The notes beneath the pieces are model-generated. The model had not been told where the DNA came from. It did not search any database and saw nothing but the letters and a program-made list of their open reading frames with translations. A stretch of DNA of 64,000 nucleotides from NCBI GenBank assembly GCA_021781575.1, contig JAJXWP010000016.1, positions 1 to 64,000 of the forward strand, given 5' to 3'. Made by a program: the position numbers and the translations under genes. Below are positions 39,960 to 49,635 of the stretch, piece after piece (within the stretch, counting starts at the first letter, position 1; every line of letters begins with the position of its first letter). The DNA comes from Pseudomonadota bacterium. Lineage in GTDB: Bacteria > Pseudomonadota > Alphaproteobacteria > Rhodospirillales > Magnetospirillaceae.

Positions 39960-41971
39960 CCGTCATGTTCGACAAGGTCCTAATCGCCAACCGCGGCGAG
40001 ATCGCTTGCCGGATCATCCGGACGGCGCGGCGCCTGAGCATCGGCACGGTGGCCGTCTATTCCACCATCGACGCGGCGGCGCCCCATGTCGGGCTGGCCG
40101 ATGAGGCGTTTTGTATCGGGCCGGCCCCGGCCACCGACAGCTATCTGCAGGGCGAGCGCATCATCGAAGCGGCGCTGGCGGCGGGTGCCCAGGCAATTCA
40201 TCCGGGCTACGGCTTCCTGGCGGAAAATGCCGACTTCGCCGAGGCCTGCGTCCGGCGCGGGCTCATCTTCATCGGCCCGCCGGCTTCGGCCATTCGCTCC
40301 ATGGGTTCGAAAATCGAATCGAAGCGCCTGATGGAAGGGGCCGGAGTGCCCCTGGTGCCCGGCTATCACGGGCGCGGCCAATCGGACACGGAACTGGCGG
40401 CAGCCGCCGAGGCCATCGGCTATCCGATCCTGGTCAAGGCATCCGCCGGCGGCGGCGGCAAGGGCATGCGGGTCGTTCATTCGACGGCGGCGCTGTCGCC
40501 GGCCCTGGCCGGGGCGCGGCGCGAGGCGAAAGCGGCGTTTTCCGATGACTCGCTGCTGCTCGAACGGTATCTCGACCATCCCCGGCATGTGGAGATCCAG
40601 GTCTTCGCCGACAGCTATGGCGATGCCGTCAGCCTGTTCGAACGCGACTGCTCGATCCAGCGGCGCCATCAGAAGGTGATCGAGGAAGCGCCGGCGCCGG
40701 ACTTGCCGGATGAGGTTCGCGGCGCCATGGCCAAAGCCGCCGTCGCCGCCGCCAAGGCGGTGGGCTATGTAGGCGCCGGCACCGTCGAGTTCCTCTATCA
40801 GGACGGCAGCTTTCATTTCATCGAGATGAATACCCGTCTGCAGGTCGAACACCCGGTGACCGAGATGATCACCGGTCTCGATCTGGTCGAGTGGCAGTTT
40901 CTGGTGGCGGCCGGCCGGCCGTTGCCGCTGCGCCAGGAGCAGATCAGCCGCCGCGGCCATGCGATGGAGGTCCGCATCTATGCCGAGGATCCGGGGCGCG
41001 ACTTTCTGCCGACCACCGGCCGCATCGTCCATCTGCGTCCGCCGGCCGAAGAGCCACATCTCCGCATCGACAGCGGCATCGCGGAGGGTGGAGAGGTTTC
41101 TCCCTACTATGATCCCATGCTGGCCAAGCTGATCGTCTGGGGCGAGGACCGGGGCAGCGCGATTCGCCGCCTGCGCCGCGCCCTGGGGCGTTATGAGCTG
41201 GCCGGCCTGGCGACCAATCTCCGATTCCTGAGCGCCATCGCCGACCATCCGGCCTTTGCCGCCTTTCAGGTGGATACCGGGTTCATCACCCGGCACCAGG
41301 ACGATCTGGTGCCCAGGCCGGGGACGGTGCCGGGCGATGTGCTGGCCTTTGCCGCGGTGGTCCTGTTGCTGGAGCGGGAGCGGGCCGCCGGGCAGGTCGC
41401 CGCCCGTTCGGCCGATCCCTATTCACCCTGGTACCGGGCCAACGGCTGGCGGATGAACGAAGACAACCACCAGACCTTCCGTTTCGCCGCCGGCGACATG
41501 GTCTATCCTGTCACCGTGCATTTCGGCGCCGAGGGATGGGCCGTCGATCTGCCCGATGGCCAGTTGACCGTGCGGGGAACCCGCTGCGAGGGCAGGACGG
41601 TCACCGCCGAACTGGACGGCAGCCGCAAGACGGCTTCGGTGGTGGTCAGCGGTTTCGACCTGACCATCCTGCTGGCCGGCGGCTCGTGGCGATTGACGCT
41701 GGATGATCCGTCGGCCCGCGCTGCCGGGCAGGACGTAGGCGGCGGCACGCTATGCGCACCGATGACCGGCACCGTGGTCCAGGTCCTGGTCGAGCCCGGC
41801 CAGGCCGTCGAGAGCGGCCAGCCGCTGGTGGCAGTCGAGGCGATGAAGATGGAGCATGTCGTCGCCGCGCCGGCCGCCGGGACGGTGACCGAGATCTATT
41901 TTCGCGTCGGCGAGCAGGTTGCCGACGGTGTCGACCTGGTCGGCTTCGAACCGGCGGAGACCCGGCCATGA
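39956..41971 (+). CDS. liuD: 3-methylcrotonyl-CoA carboxylase, alpha (biotin) subunit
   Basis: 671 residues with biotin carboxylase domain first: [31 protein letters not shown], the glycine-rich ATP loop [27 protein letters not shown] linker domain and a C-terminal biotinyl domain follow; VEAMKMEH carries the biotinylated lysine near residue 632. Carboxylates biotin with bicarbonate and ATP, for transfer by the beta subunit. ATG overlaps the hydratase stop, and the stop overlaps the lyase start. Confidence 0.94.
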   Translation: MTVMFDKVLIANRGEIACRIIRTARRLSIGTVAVYSTIDAAAPHVGLADEAFCIGPAPATDSYLQGERIIEAALAAGAQAIHPGYGFLAENADFAEACVRRGLIFIGPPASAIRSMGSKIESKRLMEGAGVPLVPGYHGRGQSDTELAAAAEAIGYPILVKASAGGGGKGMRVVHSTAALSPALAGARREAKAAFSDDSLLLERYLDHPRHVEIQVFADSYGDAVSLFERDCSIQRRHQKVIEEAPAPDLPDEVRGAMAKAAVAAAKAVGYVGAGTVEFLYQDGSFHFIEMNTRLQVEHPVTEMITGLDLVEWQFLVAAGRPLPLRQEQISRRGHAMEVRIYAEDPGRDFLPTTGRIVHLRPPAEEPHLRIDSGIAEGGEVSPYYDPMLAKLIVWGEDRGSAIRRLRRALGRYELAGLATNLRFLSAIADHPAFAAFQVDTGFITRHQDDLVPRPGTVPGDVLAFAAVVLLLERERAAGQVAARSADPYSPWYRANGWRMNEDNHQTFRFAAGDMVYPVTVHFGAEGWAVDLPDGQLTVRGTRCEGRTVTAELDGSRKTASVVVSGFDLTILLAGGSWRLTLDDPSARAAGQDVGGGTLCAPMTGTVVQVLVEPGQAVESGQPLVAVEAMKMEHVVAAPAAGTVTEIYFRVGEQVADGVDLVGFEPAETRP

Positions 41972-42864
41972 GGTGGCCGCAGCGGATCAAGATCGTCGAG
42001 GTCGGGCCGCGCGACGGCTTGCAGAACGAAGCGCAGGCCGTGCCGGTAGCGGTCAAGGTCGAACTGATCGACCGCCTTTCGGCCGCCGGCCTGCCGGTCA
42101 TCGAGGCGGGCAGCTTCGTCAGCCCCAAATGGGTTCCCCAGATGGCCGACACCGACCGGGTGCTGGCGGGGATCACGCGGCGTCCCGGCGTCGAGTACCC
42201 GGTCCTGGTCCCCAATCGTCAGGGGCTGGACGCTGCCATTGCCGCCGGTGCCCGGGAAGTGGCGGTGTTCGCCGCGGCGTCGGAAAGCTTTTCCCAACGC
42301 AACATCAACTGCTCCATCGAGGAAAGCTTGGGCCGATTTGCCGCCGTAACCGAGGCAGCGCAACGGCACGGACTGAAGCTGCGCGGCTATGTTTCCTGCG
42401 TTCTGGGTTGCCCCTACGAAGGCGCGATCCGACCGCAAGCGGTGGCCGATGTGGCGTCGCGACTTGCGGCCCTCGGCTGCAGCGAGATTTCCCTGGGCGA
42501 CACGATCGGCGTGGGCACCCCGGCTGCCGCGGTCGCCATGATCGAGGCCGTGGCCGACCGTCTGCCGGTCAACCGGTTGGCGGTGCATTTCCATGATACC
42601 TATGGGCAGGCTTTGGCCAACGTCCTGGCCGTCCTCGAGAAGGGCGTCGCAGTGGTCGATTCGTCGGTCGGCGGCCTCGGCGGTTGCCCCTATGCCAAAG
42701 GCGCTTCGGGAAACCTCGCTACCGAGGATCTGCTTTACATGCTGAACGGCATGGGGGTCGCCACCGGGGGCGATCTGGATGCCGTGGTGGCGGCGGGCGG
42801 CTGGATCTCGGCCCGGCTGGGCCGGCCCAACGGTTCCCATGTCGGCCGGGTGCTGGAGGGCTGA
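41968..42864 (+). CDS. liuE: Hydroxymethylglutaryl-CoA lyase
   Basis: 298-residue TIM-barrel lyase that splits HMG-CoA into acetyl-CoA and acetoacetate, the last step of leucine catabolism. Signature motifs: [11 protein letters not shown] at the N-terminus (catalytic Arg/Asp), [22 protein letters not shown] (metal-binding His-x-His) and the [15 protein letters not shown] cysteine loop. ATG 41968 overlaps the previous stop (ATGA). Last gene of the operon; no thiolase or acetoacetate-activating gene follows. Confidence 0.95.
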   Translation: MRWPQRIKIVEVGPRDGLQNEAQAVPVAVKVELIDRLSAAGLPVIEAGSFVSPKWVPQMADTDRVLAGITRRPGVEYPVLVPNRQGLDAAIAAGAREVAVFAAASESFSQRNINCSIEESLGRFAAVTEAAQRHGLKLRGYVSCVLGCPYEGAIRPQAVADVASRLAALGCSEISLGDTIGVGTPAAAVAMIEAVADRLPVNRLAVHFHDTYGQALANVLAVLEKGVAVVDSSVGGLGGCPYAKGASGNLATEDLLYMLNGMGVATGGDLDAVVAAGGWISARLGRPNGSHVGRVLEG

Positions 42865-43136
42865 CAGATTCGGGCGGTGCACCATCCGAACAGGTCAAAG
42901 ATCAATCCTTTCAACGGTCTGTGCAACAGCATCGCCACTTGCTGGTGACTGAAGGGCGGTGCCATTGCACATGCCGGCTGAGGATCTGGAAGAAACGCTT
43001 ACAGTCGAGGCCGTATCCCAGTAACATCCGCGAGTGGTCGGAACTTGGCGGCCGGCACCCGTACCGCCCGTCAGATTCCCATCATAATTCAATGCGTTGG
43101 TGGGGCGGACCACCAGGACGGCGTTTAGGTGCGGAC
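42865..43136. other. Intergenic region without recognised gene
   Basis: 272 bp between the leucine-degradation operon and the receptor-like gene. No clear terminator with a T-tract and no coding frame was found; it presumably holds the promoter of the next gene. Confidence 0.5.
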
Positions 43137-44168
43137 ATGGTCAATCCAGAACGGATTCTCGTGCTGACCCGGCAGGTGTCGGACATTACCGGAAGAAGGC
43201 TCGGCTCCATTCATGCCATTACCGGCAAAACCCGCATCCTGGCCTTGAACGCCATGATCGAGGCGTCGCGCGCCGGTGACGCCGGGCGCGGGTTCGCCGT
43301 GGTGGCCAATGAAGTGAAGGGTGTGTCCGACAGCGTGACACAGGTCGCGGGCGAGTTTTCCGGCGAATTACAGGCGGCCATTGCCGAACTGAACGATCTC
43401 GGTTCGCGGATTATCGCCCATATGCGGGGAACGCGGCTGGTCGATTTCGCCGCAGCGATGATCGACATCGTCGACCGCAGCTTCTACGAGCGCATCGGCG
43501 ACCTGCGCGGCTGGGCGGGGGAGCCGGTGCTGCTGGAGGCGGCGGCCAGCCTTGAGCCGGCCGCCTCGATGCGGGCGGCTGACCGCTTGGCCGCCCTGCT
43601 CGACATTCGCTCTCTCTATCTCGATCTTTGGCTGACCGATGCCGAGGGTAGGGTGTTGGCCAGCGGCCGGCCGAAGCAGTTTACCGGGCTGCACGGTCTC
43701 GATATTTCCGGCGAGGACTGGTTCGGTCGGGCGATGGCGGCCGGCGCGGGCGAGGTCGCCATGATCGCCCCGCGGCTGGACCGCCATCTGGGCAACGCCG
43801 CCGTGGTGACCTTTGCCTCGACCCTGCACGAAGGAGGGCGAAGCGGAGGGCGCGTGGTCGGCACGATCGCCGCCCATTTCAACTGGGCGGCTCAATCCGA
43901 GGCGGTGGTGGACCGGGTGCGGTTGGACGGAGATGAGCGCCTGCGGACCCATTGCCTGTTGTTGGACGGCGATCAGCGCATCATCGCCTCCTCGGATCGC
44001 CGGGGCGTGCTGGCCGATCGGTTCCCCTTGAAGGCGGACGGACAGGCAGCCGGCAGCTATCTCAACAAGGATGGGCGACTGGTCGGCTTCGCCCGTGGCA
44101 CCGGCTTCGAGAGCTACCGCGGATCCGGCTGGTTCGGTCTGATCGTGCAGGACCCCGTCGAGGACTGA
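43137..44168 (+). CDS. Soluble MCP-like protein with N-terminal signalling fragment and C-terminal Cache/PAS-like domain
   Basis: 343 residues with no membrane segment. Residues about 5-75 are a short piece of an MCP signalling hairpin (TRILALNAMIEASRAG, GRGFAVVANEVKGVSDSV). The rest is a globular domain of Cache/PAS look: LYLDLWLTDAEGRVLASGRP, a W-F-x-R-A segment (GEDWFGRAM), and THCLLLDGDQRIIASSDRRG. The order is reversed compared with ordinary receptors, and the signalling part is too short for a full adaptor-binding coiled coil, so direct CheA control is doubtful. Start is ATG 43137. Confidence 0.7.
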   Translation: MVNPERILVLTRQVSDITGRRLGSIHAITGKTRILALNAMIEASRAGDAGRGFAVVANEVKGVSDSVTQVAGEFSGELQAAIAELNDLGSRIIAHMRGTRLVDFAAAMIDIVDRSFYERIGDLRGWAGEPVLLEAAASLEPAASMRAADRLAALLDIRSLYLDLWLTDAEGRVLASGRPKQFTGLHGLDISGEDWFGRAMAAGAGEVAMIAPRLDRHLGNAAVVTFASTLHEGGRSGGRVVGTIAAHFNWAAQSEAVVDRVRLDGDERLRTHCLLLDGDQRIIASSDRRGVLADRFPLKADGQAAGSYLNKDGRLVGFARGTGFESYRGSGWFGLIVQDPVED

Positions 44169-44282
44169 ATGCCGGTCAACCGGTCCGGGTCTTATCCGGC
44201 CGCGGACACCCGCCGTGTCAAGGTGGTGGACAAGTTGGAGTGCGCCAAACTGTCTTCGCGGGGTTCAACTGATGCCGCGGAG

Positions 44283-45476
44283 TCATACCACCGCATCGAG
44301 TAGCATTTCTTTGAACAGCTTCAAAAAATGCTGATCGAGATGCTCCTGCATCTCTTCAGACATGAGATCAAGAGCCGCCGTTGCCTCCATCGGAGGCTTG
44401 TAGACCCGGCGGTCGGTAAGCGCGCTGAACACGTCGACGATCGCCGCCATGCGGGCCAGTTCGTTGAGTTGAGAGCCTTTGAGGCCGTGGGGGTAGCCAG
44501 TGCCGTTCAGCTTCTCGTGATGTTGCTCGGCGATGGTGATCACCGCCTTGGGAATTGCCGAGGCATTCCGGAGAAATGTCGCCGTCTGGGTGACATGACT
44601 TTTCATCACCGCGAATTCGGTCGCATCGAGGCGTCCGGGTTTGTTCAGGATGTCATGAGGGATCGACATCTTTCCGGCATCGTGCAGCAGGCCTCCGCTG
44701 GCCAGCACCAGTTGATCGTCTTCTTTCACTCCGGCGGCATTGCCGAACAGCGACAGCAAGGTGGCCACCCGCATGCTGTGGGCATAGGAATAGTTGTCAT
44801 GGTCTCTGACGCCGTTGAGGATCGCCTTGAAGGCGTTCTGGTTCACCGCGTCCACCAGCGGCGCGCAGGCTCGGCTGACCATCCCGTAGGGCAGGGGATC
44901 GCCGCTGGCGATGACGTCCGAAATATTGTTGAAGACTTCCACGGTATTCTTGAGAGCATGCCGCGGGAGCGCCGGCAAATGGTCCCATTTGCGTTCGACG
45001 GCGGCGTTCAGACGAGCCGAGACAGCTTTGATCAGGGCGCTGCGGCGGTAGGGCTTGACCAGCTGGTCGTTGGCGCCGGCGGCACGCGCCCCGCCAATTG
45101 ACTTGAGGTCGGGGCGATCGGCGACGTAAAGGATCGCCGTGTGGCTGAGCACACTGACTTGCCGCAAGGCTTTGATGAACCGGATGCCGCTGAGCGGTGG
45201 GACCTGTTCGCCGACGATGACGAGGGCCGGTGCGGCCATACTCAGAGCGGTCAAAGCATTGGTGGCATCGGCGAAACCGCCGACCCGGTAAAATGACAGA
45301 AGTGCTTTTGACACTTCTTCGCGATGCCGCGCATTGGCATCGACCACGGCCACCGAATGGCGTTTCGATGCGTCCGTCGCCGATTCGATGCCATATGCGG
45401 CGTCGGCGAGCCGGATTTTGTCAGGTGCTTCCGCGGCATTCGTCCCGGTTGGCGAGTCCTGGACTTTCGGCACCAT
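44283..45476 (-). CDS. HD-GYP c-di-GMP phosphodiesterase with degenerate receiver
   Basis: 397 residues. The N-terminal domain (about 40-160) has a receiver fold (VAVVDANARHREEV, KPYRRSALIKA) but the phosphoacceptor aspartate is replaced by Gly89 (LVIVGEQVPPLSG). The C-terminal HD-GYP domain keeps LLHDAGKMSIP and HHEKLNGTGYPHGL, so phosphodiesterase activity is likely. Control would be phosphorylation-independent. ATG 45476 has GAGGGG upstream; a longer form from 45581 cannot be excluded. Convergent with the receptor-like gene. Its promoter should lie in the 212-bp gap before it (45477-45688). Confidence 0.85.
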   Translation of the reverse strand: MVPKVQDSPTGTNAAEAPDKIRLADAAYGIESATDASKRHSVAVVDANARHREEVSKALLSFYRVGGFADATNALTALSMAAPALVIVGEQVPPLSGIRFIKALRQVSVLSHTAILYVADRPDLKSIGGARAAGANDQLVKPYRRSALIKAVSARLNAAVERKWDHLPALPRHALKNTVEVFNNISDVIASGDPLPYGMVSRACAPLVDAVNQNAFKAILNGVRDHDNYSYAHSMRVATLLSLFGNAAGVKEDDQLVLASGGLLHDAGKMSIPHDILNKPGRLDATEFAVMKSHVTQTATFLRNASAIPKAVITIAEQHHEKLNGTGYPHGLKGSQLNELARMAAIVDVFSALTDRRVYKPPMEATAALDLMSEEMQEHLDQHFLKLFKEMLLDAVV

Positions 45477-45688
45477 GAGCGCCCCTCGGCCGGAGCCCCT
45501 CGCCGGCATCGTCGGCTCGTCATAGTTGTGTTTAGCTGCGAGGGTACCCCCAATGTCTCCGCTAAATGACGGCGGGGCCACATACGAATATCTACGAATT
45601 TCGTCGATTTCTCGCGCGATTTAGGGTGCATGCAATTCGCATGTTGTGGCCGCCGGCGGCAAAACGGGCTGGTGCGGCCGAACAGCCC

Positions 45689-46384
45689 TCAGCGTCTTGT
45701 CAGGGGCGCGGCAAACACATAGCCGATCGAGCGCACCGCCTTGACCGGCAACGGCATGCCGGTGCGCCCCTCGATCTTCTTGCGCAAGCGGGACAGGGTC
45801 GAATCAAGGCTGCGGCGGTTGGTTTCCGCCGCCGCTTTTCCCAACGCCAACATCAACTGGTCGCTCGATACGGAAATTCCCGGCGTTTCCGCGAAGGCCG
45901 AGACGACACAGTATTCGGCGGTCGTCAACTCGACCTCCACGCCACTGGGGGCGGCCAGTAGCCAGTTCAACGGATCGAACTGCCAGCCCGGCAACGGCTG
46001 CACCTGGTCCACCCCCCCGCCAAGGCGCCGCGCCAATGCGCCGATCGCTGCCGCCAATTCGCTGAGGACGACCGGTTTCACCAGGTAGTTGTCGGCGCCA
46101 CATTCCAACCCGGCAATCCGGTCATGCGCTTGTGCCCTCGCCGTCAGCATGATGATCCCGACGGGGCTGTGGCGGCGCATGCGCGCGGCGATGGCCAGCC
46201 CGCTCTCGCCAGGCAGGCCGAGGTCGAGCACCAGAATATTCGCGGGGCGGTCGGCCCAGATCCGATCCAGCTCCGTTCCATCGCCGACACCGCGGATGTC
46301 CGTTCCCTCGGCGGCGAGAAAGGCGCAAATGCTGTCTCTCAGGTCGATATCGTCTTCAACGACGATCACATTGGGAAATGACAT
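45689..46384 (-). CDS. OmpR-family response regulator
   Basis: 231 residues. Receiver with acidic pair EDD at 10-12, phosphoacceptor Asp54 in LVLDLGLP and Lys in YLVKPVV; C-terminal winged helix (about 130-228) with SLDSTLSRLRKKIEGRTG and the VRSIGYVF hairpin. Its start lies inside the 3' end of the 7TM histidine kinase gene (29-nt overlap), so the two form a cognate pair. Target genes unknown. Confidence 0.9.
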   Translation of the reverse strand: MSFPNVIVVEDDIDLRDSICAFLAAEGTDIRGVGDGTELDRIWADRPANILVLDLGLPGESGLAIAARMRRHSPVGIIMLTARAQAHDRIAGLECGADNYLVKPVVLSELAAAIGALARRLGGGVDQVQPLPGWQFDPLNWLLAAPSGVEVELTTAEYCVVSAFAETPGISVSSDQLMLALGKAAAETNRRSLDSTLSRLRKKIEGRTGMPLPVKAVRSIGYVFAAPLTRR

Positions 46385-48848
46385 CGTCGCGGGCCATCCT
46401 TTGGTCCTGATGGGGGGAGGTGGCTTGCCGGCGCGGCAGCCTGACGGTGAAAGTGGTTCCGGCGCCGGCGGCGCTGGTCACGGCGACGACACCCCGATGC
46501 CGTTCGGCGATGCGCCGTGCCAAATGCAGGCCTAGCCCGGTGCCGTTGCGGCCGGTCGCAGACCGGCCGCGGTAGAATTTGTCAAAGAGATTTGCCTGGT
46601 CAACCTCTGCGATACCGGGGCCGTCGTCGGAGACGGCGATAACGGCATCCGCCTCGCTGACGGCCAAACCAATACGGATTTCACCCGTTGACGGTGAATA
46701 TTTCATCGCGTTATCGACAAGATTTGACAGGAGGACGCGCAGCAGGTCCGGGTCCCCTTCCATGTCCGTCATGCCGGTGGGCAGCGTGACGCGGACCGGC
46801 TGGGCGGCGATCGACCCATAGTCGTCGCGCATCTCCAGCAGCAGCGCGCCGAGGTCGACATGGCGGATGCGCAGGCTGTCGACGTCTGCGTCCAGCCATT
46901 CATCAGCCAGATAGCTGTCGATGAGCGCGGTCATCCGCTGGACGGCACGGCGGATCTTCGCCAACTCGCCGGCTCGCCGATCGCGTTCGATATCTCTCGA
47001 CAATCCAAGCACATCGGCGGCGGCGCCGACGACCGACAGCGGCGTGCGGAATTCGTGGCTGACCATGGCGAGGAAATTGCGCTGTTCACGCATGGCGCGC
47101 TGCTGCGCCGCCAAAGCCGCGTCGGACCGTTCGCGGGCGTCGACCAGTGTTCGCTCCAGGTCTTTGCGCGCCGAGATGTCATTGGCGCAGACCATGACCG
47201 CATCCTCGGCGCCATAGCGGAACCGTACGGCCGACAGCAACGTCCAGCACAACTCTCCGTTGGCCCGCCGCAGCTGGATTTCCGCCCCGCCGATGACACC
47301 CTCATCGGCGAGACGCGCCACGACGCTGGTGCGGTCCTCGGGCGTGGCATAGAAATCCATGGCCGAACGGCCGAGGCCGCTATCCGGCGGCAGGCCGAGG
47401 AGGTCGCCGGCAGGGCCGTTCAGGAACAGCAGCCGGCCTTCCATCATGCTGACCACCAGCATGGGGAACGGAGCGGCGTCGAGCAGGGCGCGCAGATGCG
47501 CTTCACCGGCCTGGCGTTCCGCCACCTCCGTGGCAAGCCGCCGGTTGGCCGCGCTAAGCTCGGCGGTGCGCTCGGCCACATGGCGCTCCAGCAGTCTTTC
47601 CTGTTGCTGGGACATGGCCAGCAGTGTCGCCTGCGCGGACCGCTTGTCGCGCGCGGTGGCCGCCACCCGCTGAGCCAGGCCGACACTCAGCAGGATGATA
47701 TGGAGAACTCCGCCGATCTGGACGAGCATATCGACGCCTTCGAAGCCGCCGATCACGCCCATGTTGCGCAACGCCAACAAGTTGAATGCGGAAATCTGCA
47801 CGCCGAAGGCGGCGAGATAGCTGAGCCCGGCGCTCTCGCCCCGCAGCGCCATGCGCGCCGCCACAATCATCTGGACGGTGCAGATATAGATGACAACCAG
47901 ATGGAGCAGCACCGCCACCAGCGAATAGACATTGAAAAATACTGCCGGCGTGGCCGCATAGGCGGCGAAGCCAAGTGTCCGATAGATGCGGTGCAGCCGA
48001 GGGTGACGGTCCTTCAGGTCAAGAATCGGGGAGCACAGCAGGGCCCCGGCGGCGATGGTCAGGCATGCGCCGAGGCGGACCAGGACATCCGAGACGGCCG
48101 GCATGGTGGGGAACAGAAATTGGGCAATGTAGCCGTCGATGCCGGCAAATGTGACTTCAAAGAATAAAATATACAAAGTATAATGTAGATATACGCTCTC
48201 CCTCGATGTCATGTACAACATAAAACTGGCAAATATTGTGACAAGAACAACGCCGTTGATGCACCCAAGTAGTGCGTCGATTGCTGATGCTGACCTAATA
48301 AATGAGTCTTCTTTCCAGAGAGTGACCTTGGCGACGACGGTACTTACCGTCTGGACGCGCAAATAGAAGGTCTGCGGTTGGTCGGCCGGCAGGACCAGCG
48401 GAAAGACGAAATTCCGGTAGGCGATCGGCCGCGTGGCGAAAGGAAGGCGGGCTCCCGTTTTGACCGCGGTGAAGCCGCCCGCTCCGTTCGGCAAGTAGAG
48501 GTCGACATGCTGCAGATAGGGCATGTCCACTTCCAAAAGGCGCCGACCGCTGCCCGCGGCCCGGCGTCGAAGCGAAAAGCGCAGCCAGAAGGCGGCGGGC
48601 GAGAACCCCGCGGCGAGATAATGGGGCAGCGGCCGGAAGAGGGATGCATATGGCAGTGCGGCCACGTCGGCGACGCCGAGCATGCCGCTTTTGTCCTCCA
48701 GAACATCCATCCGTCCCGACAGGCTTTGCCTTGGCCCGTCGGCGGACACCGGGGAAAGATCTGCGGCGATGCCCGGGTGTGCCGAGGAGCCGATGATCGC
48801 GGCGACAAGGCAGACAAGGCAGAGGGCCGCTCTCCCGGTCAATGGCAT
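46356..48848 (-). CDS. 7TMR-DISM histidine kinase with PAS domain
   Basis: 830 residues: signal peptide (1-29), a periplasmic DISMED2-type beta domain (about 45-180; FWLRFSLRR, YLQHVDLYLPNG, FVFPLVLP), seven membrane spans (about 190-400), a coiled coil (QQQERLLERHVAERTAELSA), a PAS domain (about 450-570), then HisKA with MVSHEFRTPLSVVG and HATPase with NLVDNAMKYSP, DDGPGI and GTGLGLHLARRIA. The sensor fold is of the type that often binds carbohydrates. ATG 48848 starts at the signal peptide; the frame is open to 48929 without support. Confidence 0.9.
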   Translation of the reverse strand: MPLTGRAALCLVCLVAAIIGSSAHPGIAADLSPVSADGPRQSLSGRMDVLEDKSGMLGVADVAALPYASLFRPLPHYLAAGFSPAAFWLRFSLRRRAAGSGRRLLEVDMPYLQHVDLYLPNGAGGFTAVKTGARLPFATRPIAYRNFVFPLVLPADQPQTFYLRVQTVSTVVAKVTLWKEDSFIRSASAIDALLGCINGVVLVTIFASFMLYMTSRESVYLHYTLYILFFEVTFAGIDGYIAQFLFPTMPAVSDVLVRLGACLTIAAGALLCSPILDLKDRHPRLHRIYRTLGFAAYAATPAVFFNVYSLVAVLLHLVVIYICTVQMIVAARMALRGESAGLSYLAAFGVQISAFNLLALRNMGVIGGFEGVDMLVQIGGVLHIILLSVGLAQRVAATARDKRSAQATLLAMSQQQERLLERHVAERTAELSAANRRLATEVAERQAGEAHLRALLDAAPFPMLVVSMMEGRLLFLNGPAGDLLGLPPDSGLGRSAMDFYATPEDRTSVVARLADEGVIGGAEIQLRRANGELCWTLLSAVRFRYGAEDAVMVCANDISARKDLERTLVDARERSDAALAAQQRAMREQRNFLAMVSHEFRTPLSVVGAAADVLGLSRDIERDRRAGELAKIRRAVQRMTALIDSYLADEWLDADVDSLRIRHVDLGALLLEMRDDYGSIAAQPVRVTLPTGMTDMEGDPDLLRVLLSNLVDNAMKYSPSTGEIRIGLAVSEADAVIAVSDDGPGIAEVDQANLFDKFYRGRSATGRNGTGLGLHLARRIAERHRGVVAVTSAAGAGTTFTVRLPRRQATSPHQDQRMARDDVISQCDRR

Positions 48849-49220
48849 CTTTGGTCCCCTGCCTCCCCCCTCCAGGTCTCGGACTCCCCGGGGCGCGCCG
48901 AACGATGGCGACAGGGGCCGGACTGGCAACGCCGCGGGCTTGGTGCATGACGCCGATTCCGCTGCCTTCCATATACTACCTTAAGTAGTTATTTTCATTT
49001 GATCAATAATGGAATTGAAAAGAAGCCCATGTTTCGTGACATTTCCTCGCCTCGACTATAAGTGCGTCTGCGGCAGCGGCCTCCGATCCCGGGGCGTTTC
49101 CCTCGAGCCCGTTCGCCATCGAATTCCGGCATCGGCCGCGGCCGCGCGGCAGCGGATCGGTGGGCTTTGAAACAGCCCTGGCCCACGCCATCTTCATCTC
49201 ATGACAGGAGGGCTGCATCG
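48849..49220. other. Divergent intergenic region, regulatory
   Basis: 372 bp between the divergent histidine kinase and phhB genes. An AT-rich patch at 48975-49030 (TTAAGTAGTTATTTTCATTT and following) probably holds promoters in both directions; no coding frame or structured RNA was recognised. Confidence 0.4.
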
Positions 49221-49562
49221 ATGGAAATTCACCAAATGACCTGTGCTCCGTGCAAAGGCGGCACGCCGCCGCTGTCCGCCGACGAGGCGGCGGGCCTTGC
49301 CGGCGCGGTGCCGGAGTGGGAACTCGCCGATGGCGCGACGCGGTTGGCGCGTCAATTCAAGTTTCGGGACTTCGCTCAGGCTCTGGCATTCGTCAATGCG
49401 ATGGGTGCCATCGCGGAAGAGCAGGGGCACCATCCCGACATCTGCTTCGGCTGGGGGTATGCGCGGGTGACCCTTTACACCCACAAGATCGCCGGGCTGC
49501 ACGAAAACGATTTCATCATGGCGGCGAAATTTGATCGGGCCTTTGGCGCCGTTCACCAATGA
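49221..49562 (+). CDS. phhB: Pterin-4a-carbinolamine dehydratase
   Basis: 113 residues. The family core is present: WELADGATRLARQFKFRDF (conserved aromatic strand), AFVNAMGAIAEEQGHHPDI with the catalytic histidines, WGYARVTLYTHKIAGLHENDF. It recycles tetrahydrobiopterin cofactor after aromatic hydroxylases; no phenylalanine hydroxylase gene is next to it. The N-terminus has a CAPCKGG segment, common in alphaproteobacterial members. Strong ribosome site AGGAGG before the ATG. Confidence 0.9.
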   Translation: MEIHQMTCAPCKGGTPPLSADEAAGLAGAVPEWELADGATRLARQFKFRDFAQALAFVNAMGAIAEEQGHHPDICFGWGYARVTLYTHKIAGLHENDFIMAAKFDRAFGAVHQ

Positions 49563-49635
49563 CCGCATCATTTCAGGTTCCGGCCACGGATGCCGGCGAC
49601 GCGCCGGCGCCCGTGGTCCTGGCTTCTTTCGCTCG

